In this document: piece by piece, positions 47,345 to 57,715 of the stretch
How positions within the stretch are numbered: position 1 is the first letter of the stretch
Layout: the number at the start of each line of letters is the position of its first letter
From: Escallonia rubra
Lineage: Eukaryota > Streptophyta > Magnoliopsida > Escalloniales > Escalloniaceae
Reading direction: 5' to 3'
NCBI GenBank assembly: GCA_033065855.1
Contig: JAVXUO010000888.1
Coordinates: 332,073 to 396,072 of the forward strand
DNA: 64,000 nucleotides
Position numbers and translations under genes: made by a program
Notes under the pieces: generated by a model
Told to the model about the DNA's origin: nothing
What the model saw: the letters and a program-made list of their open reading frames with translations, nothing else
Database searches by the model: none

Positions 47345-47579
47345 CACATTTAGCGATGGAAATAATTCCGTCGATAAACTTCGTCACTATATTCCGTCGC
47401 TAAATTATTTGCGACGGAAAATTCCGTCGCCCACTTTTGCTCCCCGCATTTTTTCCCTCCAACATTTTAGTGCGACGGAACCCAGTCCATCGCCCAATTC
47501 CGTCGGAATAGGTGACTTTTAGCGATGGAATTCATTCCATCGCTAAATTCCGTCGCTAATGGTCAATTTTCTTGTAGTG
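47345..47579 (-). repeat. CACTA terminus and subterminal repeats
   Basis: TTTTCTTGTAGTG ends at 47579 and TTTAGCGATGGAA / TTCCGTCGCTAAA repeats fill 47345-47570 in both orientations. The core equals that of the CACTA ends at 1347 and 27519. Confidence 0.85.
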
Positions 47580-48315
47580 CATGGACTAGTCAGTGTACAT
47601 ATGCATATGTAAAGCGATTGAGCACTGCCGGGGTGGCTTTGCTTCTGTACTGCTCATGTTCAATGTTTCCTGTCTACGTTTTATTACATTTGAAATGTTT
47701 TGAATATCATCCATTCATGCTTTATTATATCCGAAGTGTTTCAAATGCCTATTATTTAAGGGATTGAGTTGAATAATCATCCCTATGTTTATATCGTATT
47801 GTAGTGATTTCATAGAAAGCAAAATCCCTCAAAAAGTTGTTGTTGGACTTGAATGTAAAATCGTTCGTTTTGTTCATATTTGTCTAAGTGTTGTATTTCA
47901 TTGAAAATACTCTTCAAAAGTTTTATATGAAAAATTGTCCGAATCATTTTTGTGATTTTAAATCTTTGATCGACCTTACTGAGCTCTCGAAAGCTCACTC
48001 TCCTTTGACTTCCTTTCCGCAGGTGACATCCAGCATTAGGTTGATGTTGCCTATGTGGATTAGAGCCTAGCGAGCGTAAGAAGAGATTTGAAGTTATTGT
48101 ATTGTCCATTAGAACCCCTGCGTGGGCGAATAATAGTATTATTTCTGTAGACTTAGATTTGACATTTCATTTTAAATCAGTCAGTTGAGAGTTTGGTTTG
48201 ATTAATGGTTTAGTTGCTCTGACAGATTTATATTATTTGGTTGAATTGAGGAATTATTGTCTTAGTGAACTGATCGATTGAGCATTAACGTTCCGGAAAA
48301 TTTCGGGATGTTACA
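47580..48315 (+). repeat. Possible gypsy LTR remnant ending at 48315
   Basis: The stretch ends GGAAAATTTCGGGATGTTACA, like the 3' edge of gypsy LTRs whose 5' edge reads TGTAACATCCCG. The corresponding start is not seen; the CACTA element at 47579 may have inserted into or truncated the LTR. Confidence 0.4.
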
Positions 48316-48530
48316 AGACTAGTGGACTGGATATGCAACTCAGTAGATATATGGACTGGACTAATGAACTGGGCTGAATATTTTGACTAAATTGCATTAA
48401 TAAGCCTAGACATAATAATGCACTTTAATTAACAATAAAGATGATTATTTATTTAATTAATAAATGCGTAAAAAATGGATGTCTACAGTCAGCTTAAAGA
48501 TTTATCCAACGTTCTTGGGGCTATTCACTA
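48316..48530. other. Non-coding stretch before the gypsy protease remnant
   Basis: A short repeat around GACTGGACTRATGAACTGG (48325-48375) and AT-rich DNA. No primer binding site was recognised after the LTR-like end. Confidence 0.25.
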
Positions 48531-49400
48531 CAAAAATGATATTACGTTTGCTGAGGCAGACTTCCAAGAGTGGACCAAGCCATAATGCTCCACTATATTT
48601 CACCGTGCGGACCCTTAACACGAAAGTTCCTTTAGTCCATACTGACTATGGTTCGACTCTCAATGTTTGCTCGATTCGTACTGTCCAGGCCCTCGAGATC
48701 AACTCCTCTAATTTCACTCTTTCTGATCAAGTAGTTAGAGACTACGATAGTACGAGACACGGAGTTATTAACACACTCAAGCTTTCCATATATGTCGCTG
48801 TGGCCACTTTTGAAGTCAAATTTTTAGGTGCTCAACATTCAATCTTTTGCTTCGAAGGCCATAATTTATTCGGTGGGAAAAGTACATTCTACGCTGCATC
48901 AAAAGGTCAAGTTTATGTTAAATAAATCCATTTCCACCATTATGGGAGATTCGTAACTACCTCAGACATGGCAGTTGGAAAAGGAAAGGGACAGTGTAAT
49001 GATCCAGCATGACCCTCTGGACCTACTCCTTAGTGTCTTCAATATAGACAACCCTTTACAGTTCTTGGAATTTGACGAAGTGTGCCAACACGAAAGCTTT
49101 CTCGATTTCTCACCATACAACAATACCTATAATCTCTCGTGATGAGATAATTCTACTACCTCCCCGTGAAGGGCCTAGGCCTTAACTGTCAGGGGCTTCC
49201 TAGCTTCCCAGCTCTCAAGAACAAGAAATGTCAGTTTAGGTTAGGTATAAACCTACCAAAGATCCAGGCCCAGAAAAAGACAGCACCCCTTAGGAAAGGC
49301 TTCAGAACAAAGGCAGTATTTAGATTCTCCTACTCTGTCCAAAATTCCCACGATGAATGGTTTCTTTGTCAAATATGAAAAGGTCAAGACCCACTTAGAT
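48530..49400 (+). pseudogene. Tat/Ogre-like gypsy protease and downstream region, degenerate
   Basis: 48578-48925 aligns with the aspartic protease block of Tat/Ogre gypsy polyproteins: HNAPLYFTVRT, then TDYGSTLNVC where families have a VDNGSALN-type active site, then YDSTRHGVI and a weak GHNLFGGKSTF for the GRPWIH motif. Stops and a frameshift follow. 49145-49376 reads PVKGLGLNCQGLPSFPALKN, the GLG-type motif found between protease and RT in this lineage. No RT, RNase H or integrase is visible. Confidence 0.6.
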
Positions 49401-50477
49401 CCCAAGAGCCAGTTCACAATGGCGATACAAAATAGCTTGATGAATGGATGAGAGATATTCTACGACTCGGATTGGATTGAAGATGATGAGGTTCCAATCA
49501 AATGGTGGAACCAAGCAAAGATAGCACAACAGATTGGATGGATCATGTGGAGCCCGAAGGAATGATAGCATGCTTAGGCGATATTCATATCTTTGTGCTT
49601 ATGCTAACTTTGCTATTAGGAGATTCAAAGGAAAAAGTTTTCATGCTCGATTGTATAAGCTTAATACTGATGTTCTTATTTCCGCAGTATGGATGGACAA
49701 AAATTCCAGACTTTTACAAAAGAGCAAAAATCATTGGATATTCTTCGCAAGGAATGAAGCAGTTGATTTAATTTAGAATTCAAGCTTAGAGAAGACGTCG
49801 AGACCAAAGCATTAATGGGAAACTATATAATTCTTGAGGTTTGACTATTGGCATGCTTTATATTAGAGTTTCAGCTTTGTAGTTTTTCAATTATATACTA
49901 ATATGTTTCCAATGAACATTTTAAATGAAGAGAGAGAAACTCCCACATCTATATAGAATTTAAAAAGCACGGTGGAAATGCCACATATAATCAATGCCCA
50001 GCGATCGTCTACGCTGAGAGAAGCACCAAGAGATCCTTTCGCGAGAGACTTTGTGGGAAAGGAAAGGGAACACAAGAAGGATCAAAATCATCATAAGTGA
50101 ATACAACATTGAGAGATATCACAATCTCATTGGGATAGGAAGAATTCAGGGATGTGTGCGATATCAGACCGGAGGTGATATTGGAATCAAATTCGGATTC
50201 TGATGAAGATAATCTCAATGGCACAAGGAAAATCTAGTTAGTGAGCTAAATAAAGATTGGGGAAAAGAATAAAGAATGTCCTCGAGAAGAGGTAAGTATA
50301 TAAATCGAAAGTGCAATGAAAATTCATACAAAATTCTGCAAATTGAAGGCTAGATAGAGGTTTTATTACAAGAAAATGTCAATTTAAGGAAGGAATTAAG
50401 TGAAATGATGACAGAAAGAGGGAATCAAGGGCATGTGCCTTGAGAACAGGCCGCAAGGTTTTCAATGAATAGAATAT
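49401..50477. other. Decayed transposon DNA, unassigned
   Basis: Several short open frames on both strands (e.g. 49502-49771 and 49534-49776, overlapping in two frames) with no domain. It joins the gypsy remnant to the LINE and may hold the 5' leader of the latter. Confidence 0.25.
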
Positions 50478-51230
50478 ATGAATTTGGGGGCGGGTGGTGA
50501 ATGGTCATTGAGAACGAGTGATGAAATCCATCATGAAGGAATACAGAAGCATAAACCATCGTATGCCACTGTGACGAGACCGAATACAGACTTTGTGCAG
50601 GAACACAGTCTTGAATTCATAAAACCGAAGGACATTAATTGGCAAATCGGTGTTGAATACACAATTGAGGATATGAAGGAGGAAATGTAGGCCTAGCAAA
50701 AGACCTTAATAACTATACGATGGGAGCAAGACCTCCGCTACGTGTAATGAAGGGCTACTTGGAAGGAAATGGAAGCAATTTGGTAATGTCTCTCTAAGCT
50801 TTTGATGCTTATAATCAAATTCTAGAGAAAGGGCAAAGGTTTTTTTTGACAATAAGCCTGTAATTGTTGAGCCCTAAAATGATTCATGTCAATTGAAAAA
50901 GGAGGGATTGAGTGCTATATCTATCTGGATTAAACTACCATACTTACCGCTACAAATTTTATCAAGAACAATGATAAGTAGAATTGTCAGTTCGATTGGA
51001 AAGCCATTGTTTATCGATCATATGACTGCTTCAAAACAAAGAATGAGCTATGCAAGAGTATGTGTGGAAATAAAAGCTGATGAAAGCCTCCTTGAGGTAA
51101 TTCCGTTCAAAGGCGCTGGTGATAAAGTGCAATTATAGGGGATTGAGTATGAGTGGCTTCCAATAAAATGTGGTTACCGTAATGTCTTTAGGCATCAAGA
51201 GAGCTAATGCTTCAAAATACCTCAGCCAAT
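50478..51230 (+). pseudogene. LINE ORF1 remnant (DUF4283-type)
   Basis: 50893-51138 reads SISIWIKLPYLPLQ-like, then IGKPLFIDHMT and SYARVCVEI, the signature of the DUF4283 domain of plant LINE ORF1 proteins; 50541-50690 is the upstream part. Downstream EYEWLPIKCGYRNVFRH (after a TAG at 51136-51138) corresponds to the CCHC-like zinc motif with one Cys changed. The protein binds the element RNA. Broken by stops at 50688-50690 and 51136-51138. Confidence 0.7.
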
Positions 51231-51930
51231 GTTAAGATGGATGGCTAAGGAAATTGTTAGGGAGGATGTGTTGTGAACCATATTGTACAGCAAAATGAAC
51301 AGTCTATGAAGGATACTATATGATTCTATACTGGTAGGTGGAAGACCAGACTACACTACAGTTAATCCCAGAAGGTCTCCAGAAGTAAATAACAGTAGAA
51401 AGACTAAGAACTTGATCACAACAAATAGTTTCAATGCTTTGGAGAACGTTGCTTAAACTTAGGAGTTGATGACCACAACTTCAAGGACAAGGAAACTTTA
51501 GTTTCTGGATCAAAAAGAAAAGCACTCAGCAGAGGAAGGACTAGTGGTGGGAAAGGCACTACACCAAGATGATTGCCGTTTTCAGGTGGAATATAAGGGG
51601 CTTTAATAACTCGAGAAAACAATTTGAGGTTAAAATGCGCTAAAGAATTATAATGTGGGAATAATTGGTTTACTGAAAAACTAGAGTTAGGATGGAGAAT
51701 ATTGAAAGAATTACCAAGAAATGGAAGAGGCAATGGTCCTTAGTTCACAATGTTAATCACAAGAGTGTATCAAGAATATAAATTGGATGAAATGAGAAAC
51801 TAGTTAAAAGTAACTCTTATCAGCACATCTGCACAACATATGGAATCTATTATCTCAGATCAGACATTTTACTTGACATATGTGCATGGGAATAATAAAG
51901 AAGAGAAGAAAGGGAGTACTATGACAATAA

Positions 51931-53961
51931 TTGGAGAATGACACAGTGCATTGGTCAGATGCCATGGCTGCTTTTGGGGGCTTCAATGTGGTAAGATGTG
52001 AAGAAGAGAAACAAGGAGGCATTAGGTTAAATCAACTGAGTATTCATGAGTTTAATCAATGTCTTTTCAACAATAAGCTTAAAGATATGCCTACTATAGT
52101 TTTGTTTTATACTTGGTATAGTAAGAGAGATGAAGACCTTATCATGTGCAAGTTGGATAGGGCCTTCCAAAATGAAGGATGGCTGAAATATTCCCTAATA
52201 CTCAAGTAAAAGCGCATGCTCACACCCGATGACTCACTGTTACTACTCAAGATTGATCAAGACATGCAAAATGAAAGGAAACCATTTAAATTCTTCAACT
52301 TTTAGATAAACCATAGAACTCTTAAACATTTATTGGAATCTGTGTTTGAAGAAAAGATATTTGGGAAGGCCTGCTACCAGCTAAGTACAAAGCTTAGAAA
52401 GCTAAAGCCTGTACTAAAAAAAGCTTAATAAGAAGTATTATAGCAACATCTCTGTTAAAAAAGCACTTAAGCTAAAAAGGCTGGAAGAAATACAGAAAAA
52501 GTTTTAATGCATCAGAATTTTGAGTTGGTTAGGAAGGAAAAGGAGGTGCATGCACAGTATTATAATTTGGTGCAAGCTGAAGAAACATTTTACTGCCAAA
52601 AAGCCAGAAGTAGAGACTTGAAGCTAGAAGATGGCAACACTAATTACTTTCATAAAAAGATGCAGCTGCATAGATTCCACAATAAGGTTTTGTCGATAAA
52701 TACTTTGGATTGGACTCATGTAACATGGGCAAAGAACGTACACCAAGTGGCTATCCTATACTTCTCAGATTTCCTTGGAACACTTGTGCCTAATAATCCT
52801 TTGACAAGAACCAGGCTAAATTTATTCATTTAAAAAAGGTGGATGAACATGATCAACAACTGTTGAGTGCCCCCGTACACGAGGTGGAAGTGAAGGATGC
52901 TATGTTTTCATTTAAGTCCAATAAAGCCCTTGATGTGATGGACATAGTGCAGAGTTTTTTCAGCAAAATTGGGAAGTGGTAGGGAAATTTGTGACTGCTG
53001 CTATTTTAGGAATTTTTAACAAAAATGAAGGTATTAAAGGTTTTAATAGCACTGCGTTAACTCTTATACCTAAATACCTTGCCCATGCACTATGAAAGAT
53101 TTTAGACCCGTAGCTTACTGTAATGTCATATACAAGTGCATCTCAAAACTACTAAGTGCAAGACTAAAAAAGATCCTACCCAAGACTATCTCTGAAAGAC
53201 AGTCTGCCTTTGTAACCAATAGAAGCATTGCAGATAACATCTTACTAATGCAGAAGTTAGTGAAAAACTATCACAAAAATGGGGGTTCTCCAAGATGTGA
53301 TGAAGGTGGACCTCTAAAAGGCTTTTGGCTCAATTGGTTGGGAGTTTCTGGAATCAGTAATGGAGTGTATGCTCTTTCCTCCACAGTTTGTGAAATGGAT
53401 CGTGTAGTGTGTTACTACAGCAAAATTCTCAGTTAATATAAATTGAAGCATGGAGGGATATTTTGCTAGTGCTAGAGGACTAAGGCAAGGGAATCATCTC
53501 CCCTTATCTTTTTCTGTTGGTCATGGAGGCTTTTTCTGCCATGATGGATGTATATTTTACTCAAGAAGCTTTTCATTTTTATCCTAAATTCAAGGACTTA
53601 CAAATCAGACACCTTTGTTTTGCTGATGATGTTTTCCAGTTAGCTCAAGCCAAGCCTAAAACAATGACACTCATCAAACAAGCTTTAATGGAATTTGAGC
53701 AGCTATCAGGTTTGACTCCCAACCTTCGTAAGAAGGTTCTGTTTTTATAGCTGGTGTTAATCAGAATACTGCTATGCAATTGACTGGAAATATTGGCATT
53801 CTTGTTTTTTCTGTGACCTACCTTGGGATTCCCTTGAACACTTCGTTACATTACGACGGCTACAGAATTCTTATTGAGAAAGCAGCTAAGAAAATTTCAT
53901 CTTAGTCTACAAAATATCTAGCCTTTGCTGGTAGAGTGCAAGTTGCAATATATGTTCTATT
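51931..53961 (+). pseudogene. LINE ORF2 remnant: endonuclease and reverse transcriptase
   Basis: 51931-52206 covers the C-terminal part of the apurinic-type endonuclease (FNVVRCEEE, then FYTWYSKR and CKLDRAFQNEGWL, with the Asp before FNV in another frame). 52507-52833 is the linker with DGNTNYFHKK. 53092-53436 is RT with FRPVAYCNVIYKCISKLL and RQSAFV-NRSIADN. 53517-53750 has CFADD (53616-53630), the catalytic YADD-type motif, and LSGLTPN. 53760-53961 continues with YLGIPL and FAGRVQVA in another frame. At least six stops or frameshifts; inactive. Confidence 0.85.
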
Positions 53962-55181
53962 TGTAGGTCCCTAAATACACCTAGAGGGGGGTGAATAGGT
54001 GTTTTTCAACTTAGCGTATGAATTTAAAAATTAAGATTACAACGTAAAGACGAATAGAGCGGTAAAAAGCTTGACACAGAGATTTATACTGGTTCGGCCC
54101 CACCAGCCTACGTCCAGTCCTCGAGCACTCCACACAAGGGAGACCTACTGGAGCCTTTCACTAAACCAACTAGCTTCGGGTGCTAGTTCAAACCTCAGTA
54201 CAATATCCGAAACCCTTCCAAGGTTTCCAACATATTACAAATGAAAAGAGATTAGAATTTGAATACTATTAACAGGCTCCTTCTGGAGGAGGTAGTACAA
54301 TGAAAGTTGTAAAGCTAAGCCTTCTTAGGTGGGAAGATCTATATTCTTTCAAGAACAAAACCAAGAAGCTTACACAGAACTTTCTCTAAGGTAAACTCAC
54401 TCAAAAGATAATTGATAAGAATAAGAGATTGAGATGAGAGAGTTTTTCAGAGTAAAAATTTGCGCGAGAGAAAAAGGTAATAAATGCTCCAACAGATTCT
54501 CTATTTATACAGGAAGGAAATAGAGGACTGTTAGGTAGAAAAAACCAAACAAGAAGGATTCGACTAAAACATTTTGGCTTCGACTGAAAGTCTTAGCTTC
54601 GACTGAAAGTCTTAGCTTAGACTAAAAGTCTTGCCTTCGACTAAAAGTCTTGCCTTCGACTGAAATGTGTTGCTTCGACTAAAAGACTTGACTTCGACTA
54701 AAACATTTTGGCTTCGACTAAAATGTCTTGGCTTCGACTGAAAGTCTTGGCTTCGACTGAAAGTCTTGGCTTCGACTGAAACACTTGACTTCGACTGAAA
54801 GTCACAGCTTCGACTGAAAGTCTTAGCTTCGACTGAAAGATTTAGCTTCGACTAAAATGTTTTGGTTTCGACTCAAAAACTTGACTTCGACTAAAACACT
54901 TGGCTTCGTTCTTTACTAGAATTTTCTGTCAGATCTTTTAAGAAAGGCTTTTTAAAGAAAAAACAAAACAAGAAAAGGTATACTGTAAGATCTTGAATCT
55001 TTCTCTGTAGTCCAAAGCTTGAGTCCAAAGTCTTTGTCATCCATGTCAAGGTCGTGCAAAGTCTCTGTCATCCATGTCAAGATTATGTCTTTGTTTGATT
55101 AAGATAAAACCTGAAATGTTTTAACTTAATAATATTGTTAGATAATATAAGTCTGAAATCATCAAAATCAACAAGTCAATA
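53962..55181 (-). repeat. Sirevirus 3' LTR (1220 bp)
   Basis: Aligns end to end with 62659-63945. It shares ..CTCTAGGTGTATTTAGGGACCTACA in part at its 3' edge; at its 5' edge it reads TATTGACTTG where the other LTR has TGTTGACTTG, so the terminal TG is mutated. It differs from the 5' LTR by scattered substitutions, repeat number in the minisatellite and an 11-bp indel near 55139. Confidence 0.92.
54555..54905 (-). repeat. TTCGACTGAAAG minisatellite in the 3' LTR
   Basis: Around 18 units of 17-19 bp built on CTTCGACTRAAAGTCTTGG. The plus-strand unit always keeps TTCGACT followed by AAA; the rest varies. The other LTR has the matching array at 63255-63660 with more units. Confidence 0.92.
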
Positions 55182-55339
55182 ATCTCCCCCTTTTTGATGA
55201 TGACAATATTAAAAGACATACTCCCCCTTAATCAATTAATATTCACATAAGAGAACAATGGAAAGAGCATCTTTAAATAATCGAAAGAGTTAATACAGAT
55301 GCATAAGAAAGATGGATTAATACATGTTCTCCCCCTTTG
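55182..55339 (-). other. Polypurine tracts before the 3' LTR
   Basis: On the minus strand TCATCAAAAAGGGGGAGAT (55182-55200) abuts the LTR and would prime plus-strand synthesis. Two further tracts (55221-55228 and 55330-55338) repeat the pattern, as reported for Sireviruses. Confidence 0.85.
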
Positions 55340-57350
55340 TCAAAGCAAAAAGTTGGGCCATCCGAGCAACAAAAAAATAGATAAAGAAAATCTAAGGCCG
55401 ACGGTGGCGAGAACCTTGTGCGGAGGAGAGGTAGCAGCAGGCGGCGGATCTGTGGTGGGAACTTCAACTACTTCAACGACGCGAGGAGAGCGCGGCGGCG
55501 GAGGATTGTAAGGAAGATGCGGGTTGAAGAACCATTCTTCCCCGTCGTTGCCAGTATGTCGCGAAGGAAAGATATCGGGACGAGTCACCCGAAAACCATG
55601 AGCCTGATCGAAAGTCTGATGAGCCAAATAGCGGTTCTGTTCGGTCAGAATGCTCGTCGTGAGATAAGCCTGGCGACGATGATCCTGAATAGCAGCCTCT
55701 TGCTGGCGGTGAAGGTCATGCTGCATCCGTGTCAGACTTTCAAGAATGGGGGTTTGATTTAGAGGGAGAGAGGTGAGGTTGGCAGTAAGGTCATTTAGGA
55801 GATTGTGAGAATCGAGTTGGTTGGAAAGTAGCTGAGCGAAAGAATGTTGAACCGACTGCTGAAGAGCAGCAAGCTCTTGAAGAAGAATAGTATGGTTATT
55901 GGCCATGGAGGCAGCAAGGGTGGTTTGGGATTCAAGAATGAGTTGAATCGAGGTAGAGATTCGAGAAAGAGTGTCAGAGAGGTCGGGGTGATCAGAAGAG
56001 AGAAATTCATCAAAATTGAAATTTGAGAAGTCGTTGAGAGGACTAGTGAAGAAGGGATCAGCAGGGTGAGGAGGAACTGAGGTGGAAGGGTCAGTAGGAG
56101 CAGGGGGTATGAACTGAGGAGAAGGAGGAGGAGGTGGTGAAAAAGGTGGGATGGAAGCAGAAGGGGGGGCTGAGGGAATTTCAGGAGCAGGGAAGGGAAC
56201 AGAAATGGAAGCTGGGACAGACTGGGAAGGGCGTTCAAGAAGGACAGTGTTTGAGGTGAGATCGGAGCGGATGGCGAAGCCGGCTCGACGAAGAGAGGTT
56301 TCATCGAGCACATGATGACTCGGAAGAGGAATACGTTCCGAGTTAGAAGTAGGCAAGGGAACATGAAAATGTTCAAAGACTCGAGTGAGCAGAAGGCCGA
56401 AGGGAAGGTTAGCAGAAGATTTGTTTTTACGGGCATTCATGACGAGCATGATAATGCCGGCAATGTTTAACGGGGAACCCCGAATGAAATGAGTGAGAAG
56501 AATGATGTCTAAATAGGAAAATGTAGCATAGGAGCCAGAGCGGGCCGAGAGATTGTAACAGAGAATAAGGTGGAGAACGCGATAAAGAGGGGACATGTCA
56601 CCTAAATTAGGTTTACGGGGTTGAGTTATAGACGGGTCCCCTAAAAGTGTTTGGGTCTGTTGGAGTGGTGTAAAGGAACTGGTTGTACACCAAGTGTTCG
56701 CAGTGAAAACAAGAGTAGAAGATTGATTGACAAAACCGAAAATGTGGGCCAATGTGGTGGCATCAAGATGAATGTGGACCCCATTTACATACGAGGTCAG
56801 AAAGGTAGGGGGTTGAGTGTTAAAGTGCAAATTCGAGTAGAACATGCGCACCAGAGAAGGATAATAGGTGGAGGGGGGGAGAGAGAAGGGAGAGACAGCC
56901 CATTCGCTCAAACAGAGCGGTAACACCAAGTTGAGTCATGAGATTGACATCACTTGGGCGACCGGGGATGACTTCCCGATTTACGAAAAGTGTATAGTAT
57001 GTAAGTTGGTCGTCGGGAGTTGGAAAGAAATGGGGAATGTGAAGGATTTCGGAAGAGGAAGTGTATGGGCAGGTAGGGGGTGGGCAAGTTGGTGGAGAGG
57101 CAGACGAAGAAGAGGCAGCAGGTGGAGGAGGAGGAGGAACTACAGTACCTGAAGTGGATGGTGCGGATGACGGATGGACCGTTACAGAGGACGAACGTCG
57201 CGAAGCAGCGGTGGATGTTTGACGGGTGGTCGACGGTGGAACAGCCACAGCGGTAGGCGCAACATTGGTAGTGGACGGAGACCCATCGATTTCGTCGACA
57301 TATTGAATAATAAGACGACGACGACTTACAGGTCGTGAGTTTGAGGCCAT
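55340..57350 (-). pseudogene. Extra 3' ORF of the Sirevirus (plant-transposon-protein-like)
   Basis: Frame 1 starts at ATG 57350 (MASNSRPVSRRRLI) with a Ser/Pro/Thr-rich N-terminus, then FFPTPDDQLTYYTLFVNREV, and continues in another frame at 56820-56929, so one frameshift separates it from the 529-codon frame 56929-55340. The latter has LVRMFYSNLHF, then VNGVHIHLDATTLAHIFGF, resembling the putative plant transposon protein domain (Transposase_32 type) in retrotransposon-associated ORFs, followed by a long Pro-rich stretch and a Leu/Gln-rich, coiled-coil-like segment (about residues 320-460). No signal peptide or convincing membrane span, so an envelope function is not supported. Its position, after pol and before the 3' LTR, is where Sireviruses carry an additional gene. 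Confidence 0.6.
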
Positions 57351-57478
57351 GTGGGTCCTTGGAGTGACAGGTGGACAAGAGAGAGAAGAAGAGAAACAAA
57401 AGTGAAAGACACAGTGAAAAAGGGAAACAGTAAAAAGTGAAAGTTAAAAAGGTGACATATAAATAAGCAAACAAGTTT

Positions 57479-57705
57479 GAGTCGACTAAAAGTAGACTTT
57501 TAGTCGACTGAAATGGTTTGAGTCGACTGAAAGTGGACTTTTAGTCGACTGAAGGGGTTTGAGTCGACTGAAACTGGACTTTTAGTCGACTGAAAGGGGA
57601 CTTTCAGTCGACTGAAATGGGACTTTTAGTCGACTGAAAGGTGACTTTTAGTCGACTGAAAGAGACTTTAGTCGACTGAAAGAGGACTTTGAGACAACTA
57701 AAATC
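57479..57705 (-). repeat. TTTAGTCGACTGAAA minisatellite between pol and the 3' ORF
   Basis: About 12 copies of GTCGACT followed by GAAA or AAAA, spaced 17-22 bp, many as near palindromes (TTTAGTCGACTGAAA). It shares the TCGACTGAAA core with the LTR minisatellites but not their spacer. Confidence 0.9.
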
Positions 57706-57715
57706 AGAGTAAAAA

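Larger units (their letters stand above)
40351..47579 (-). mobile_element. Large CACTA transposon with TNP2 gene and captured exons
   Basis: On the minus strand the 5' terminus CACTACAAGAAAATTGACC starts at 47579, with TAGCGAYGGA subterminal repeats to 47345. A 47-bp minisatellite, captured host exons (45248-46148, opposite strand), the TNP2-like gene (44411-40704) and the first exon of a second gene (to 40350) follow. The 3' terminus is missing: about 40350 the sequence passes into the flank of EF-hand copy D without a CACTA end or subterminal repeats. The element is therefore truncated and could not be excised as a unit, though its transposase gene is open. Confidence 0.85.
50478..53961 (+). 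mobile_element. L1-type LINE, degenerate, interrupted by a Sirevirus
   Basis: ORF1-like (50478-51180) and ORF2-like (51931-53960) parts of a plant L1 element are recognisable with many stops and frameshifts. The sequence is cut at 53961 by the Sirevirus LTR and resumes at 63946. The 3' end and poly(A) tail lie beyond the window. Confidence 0.85.

Noticed and set aside
55795..56436. 213-codon Leu/Pro-rich minus-strand frame
   Set aside because: Alternative frame of the Sirevirus 3' ORF with no domain of its own.
55340..57350. Sirevirus 3' ORF as an envelope gene
   Set aside because: No signal peptide, no convincing membrane anchor and no coat-like Cys pattern; the recognisable domain is a plant transposon protein type.
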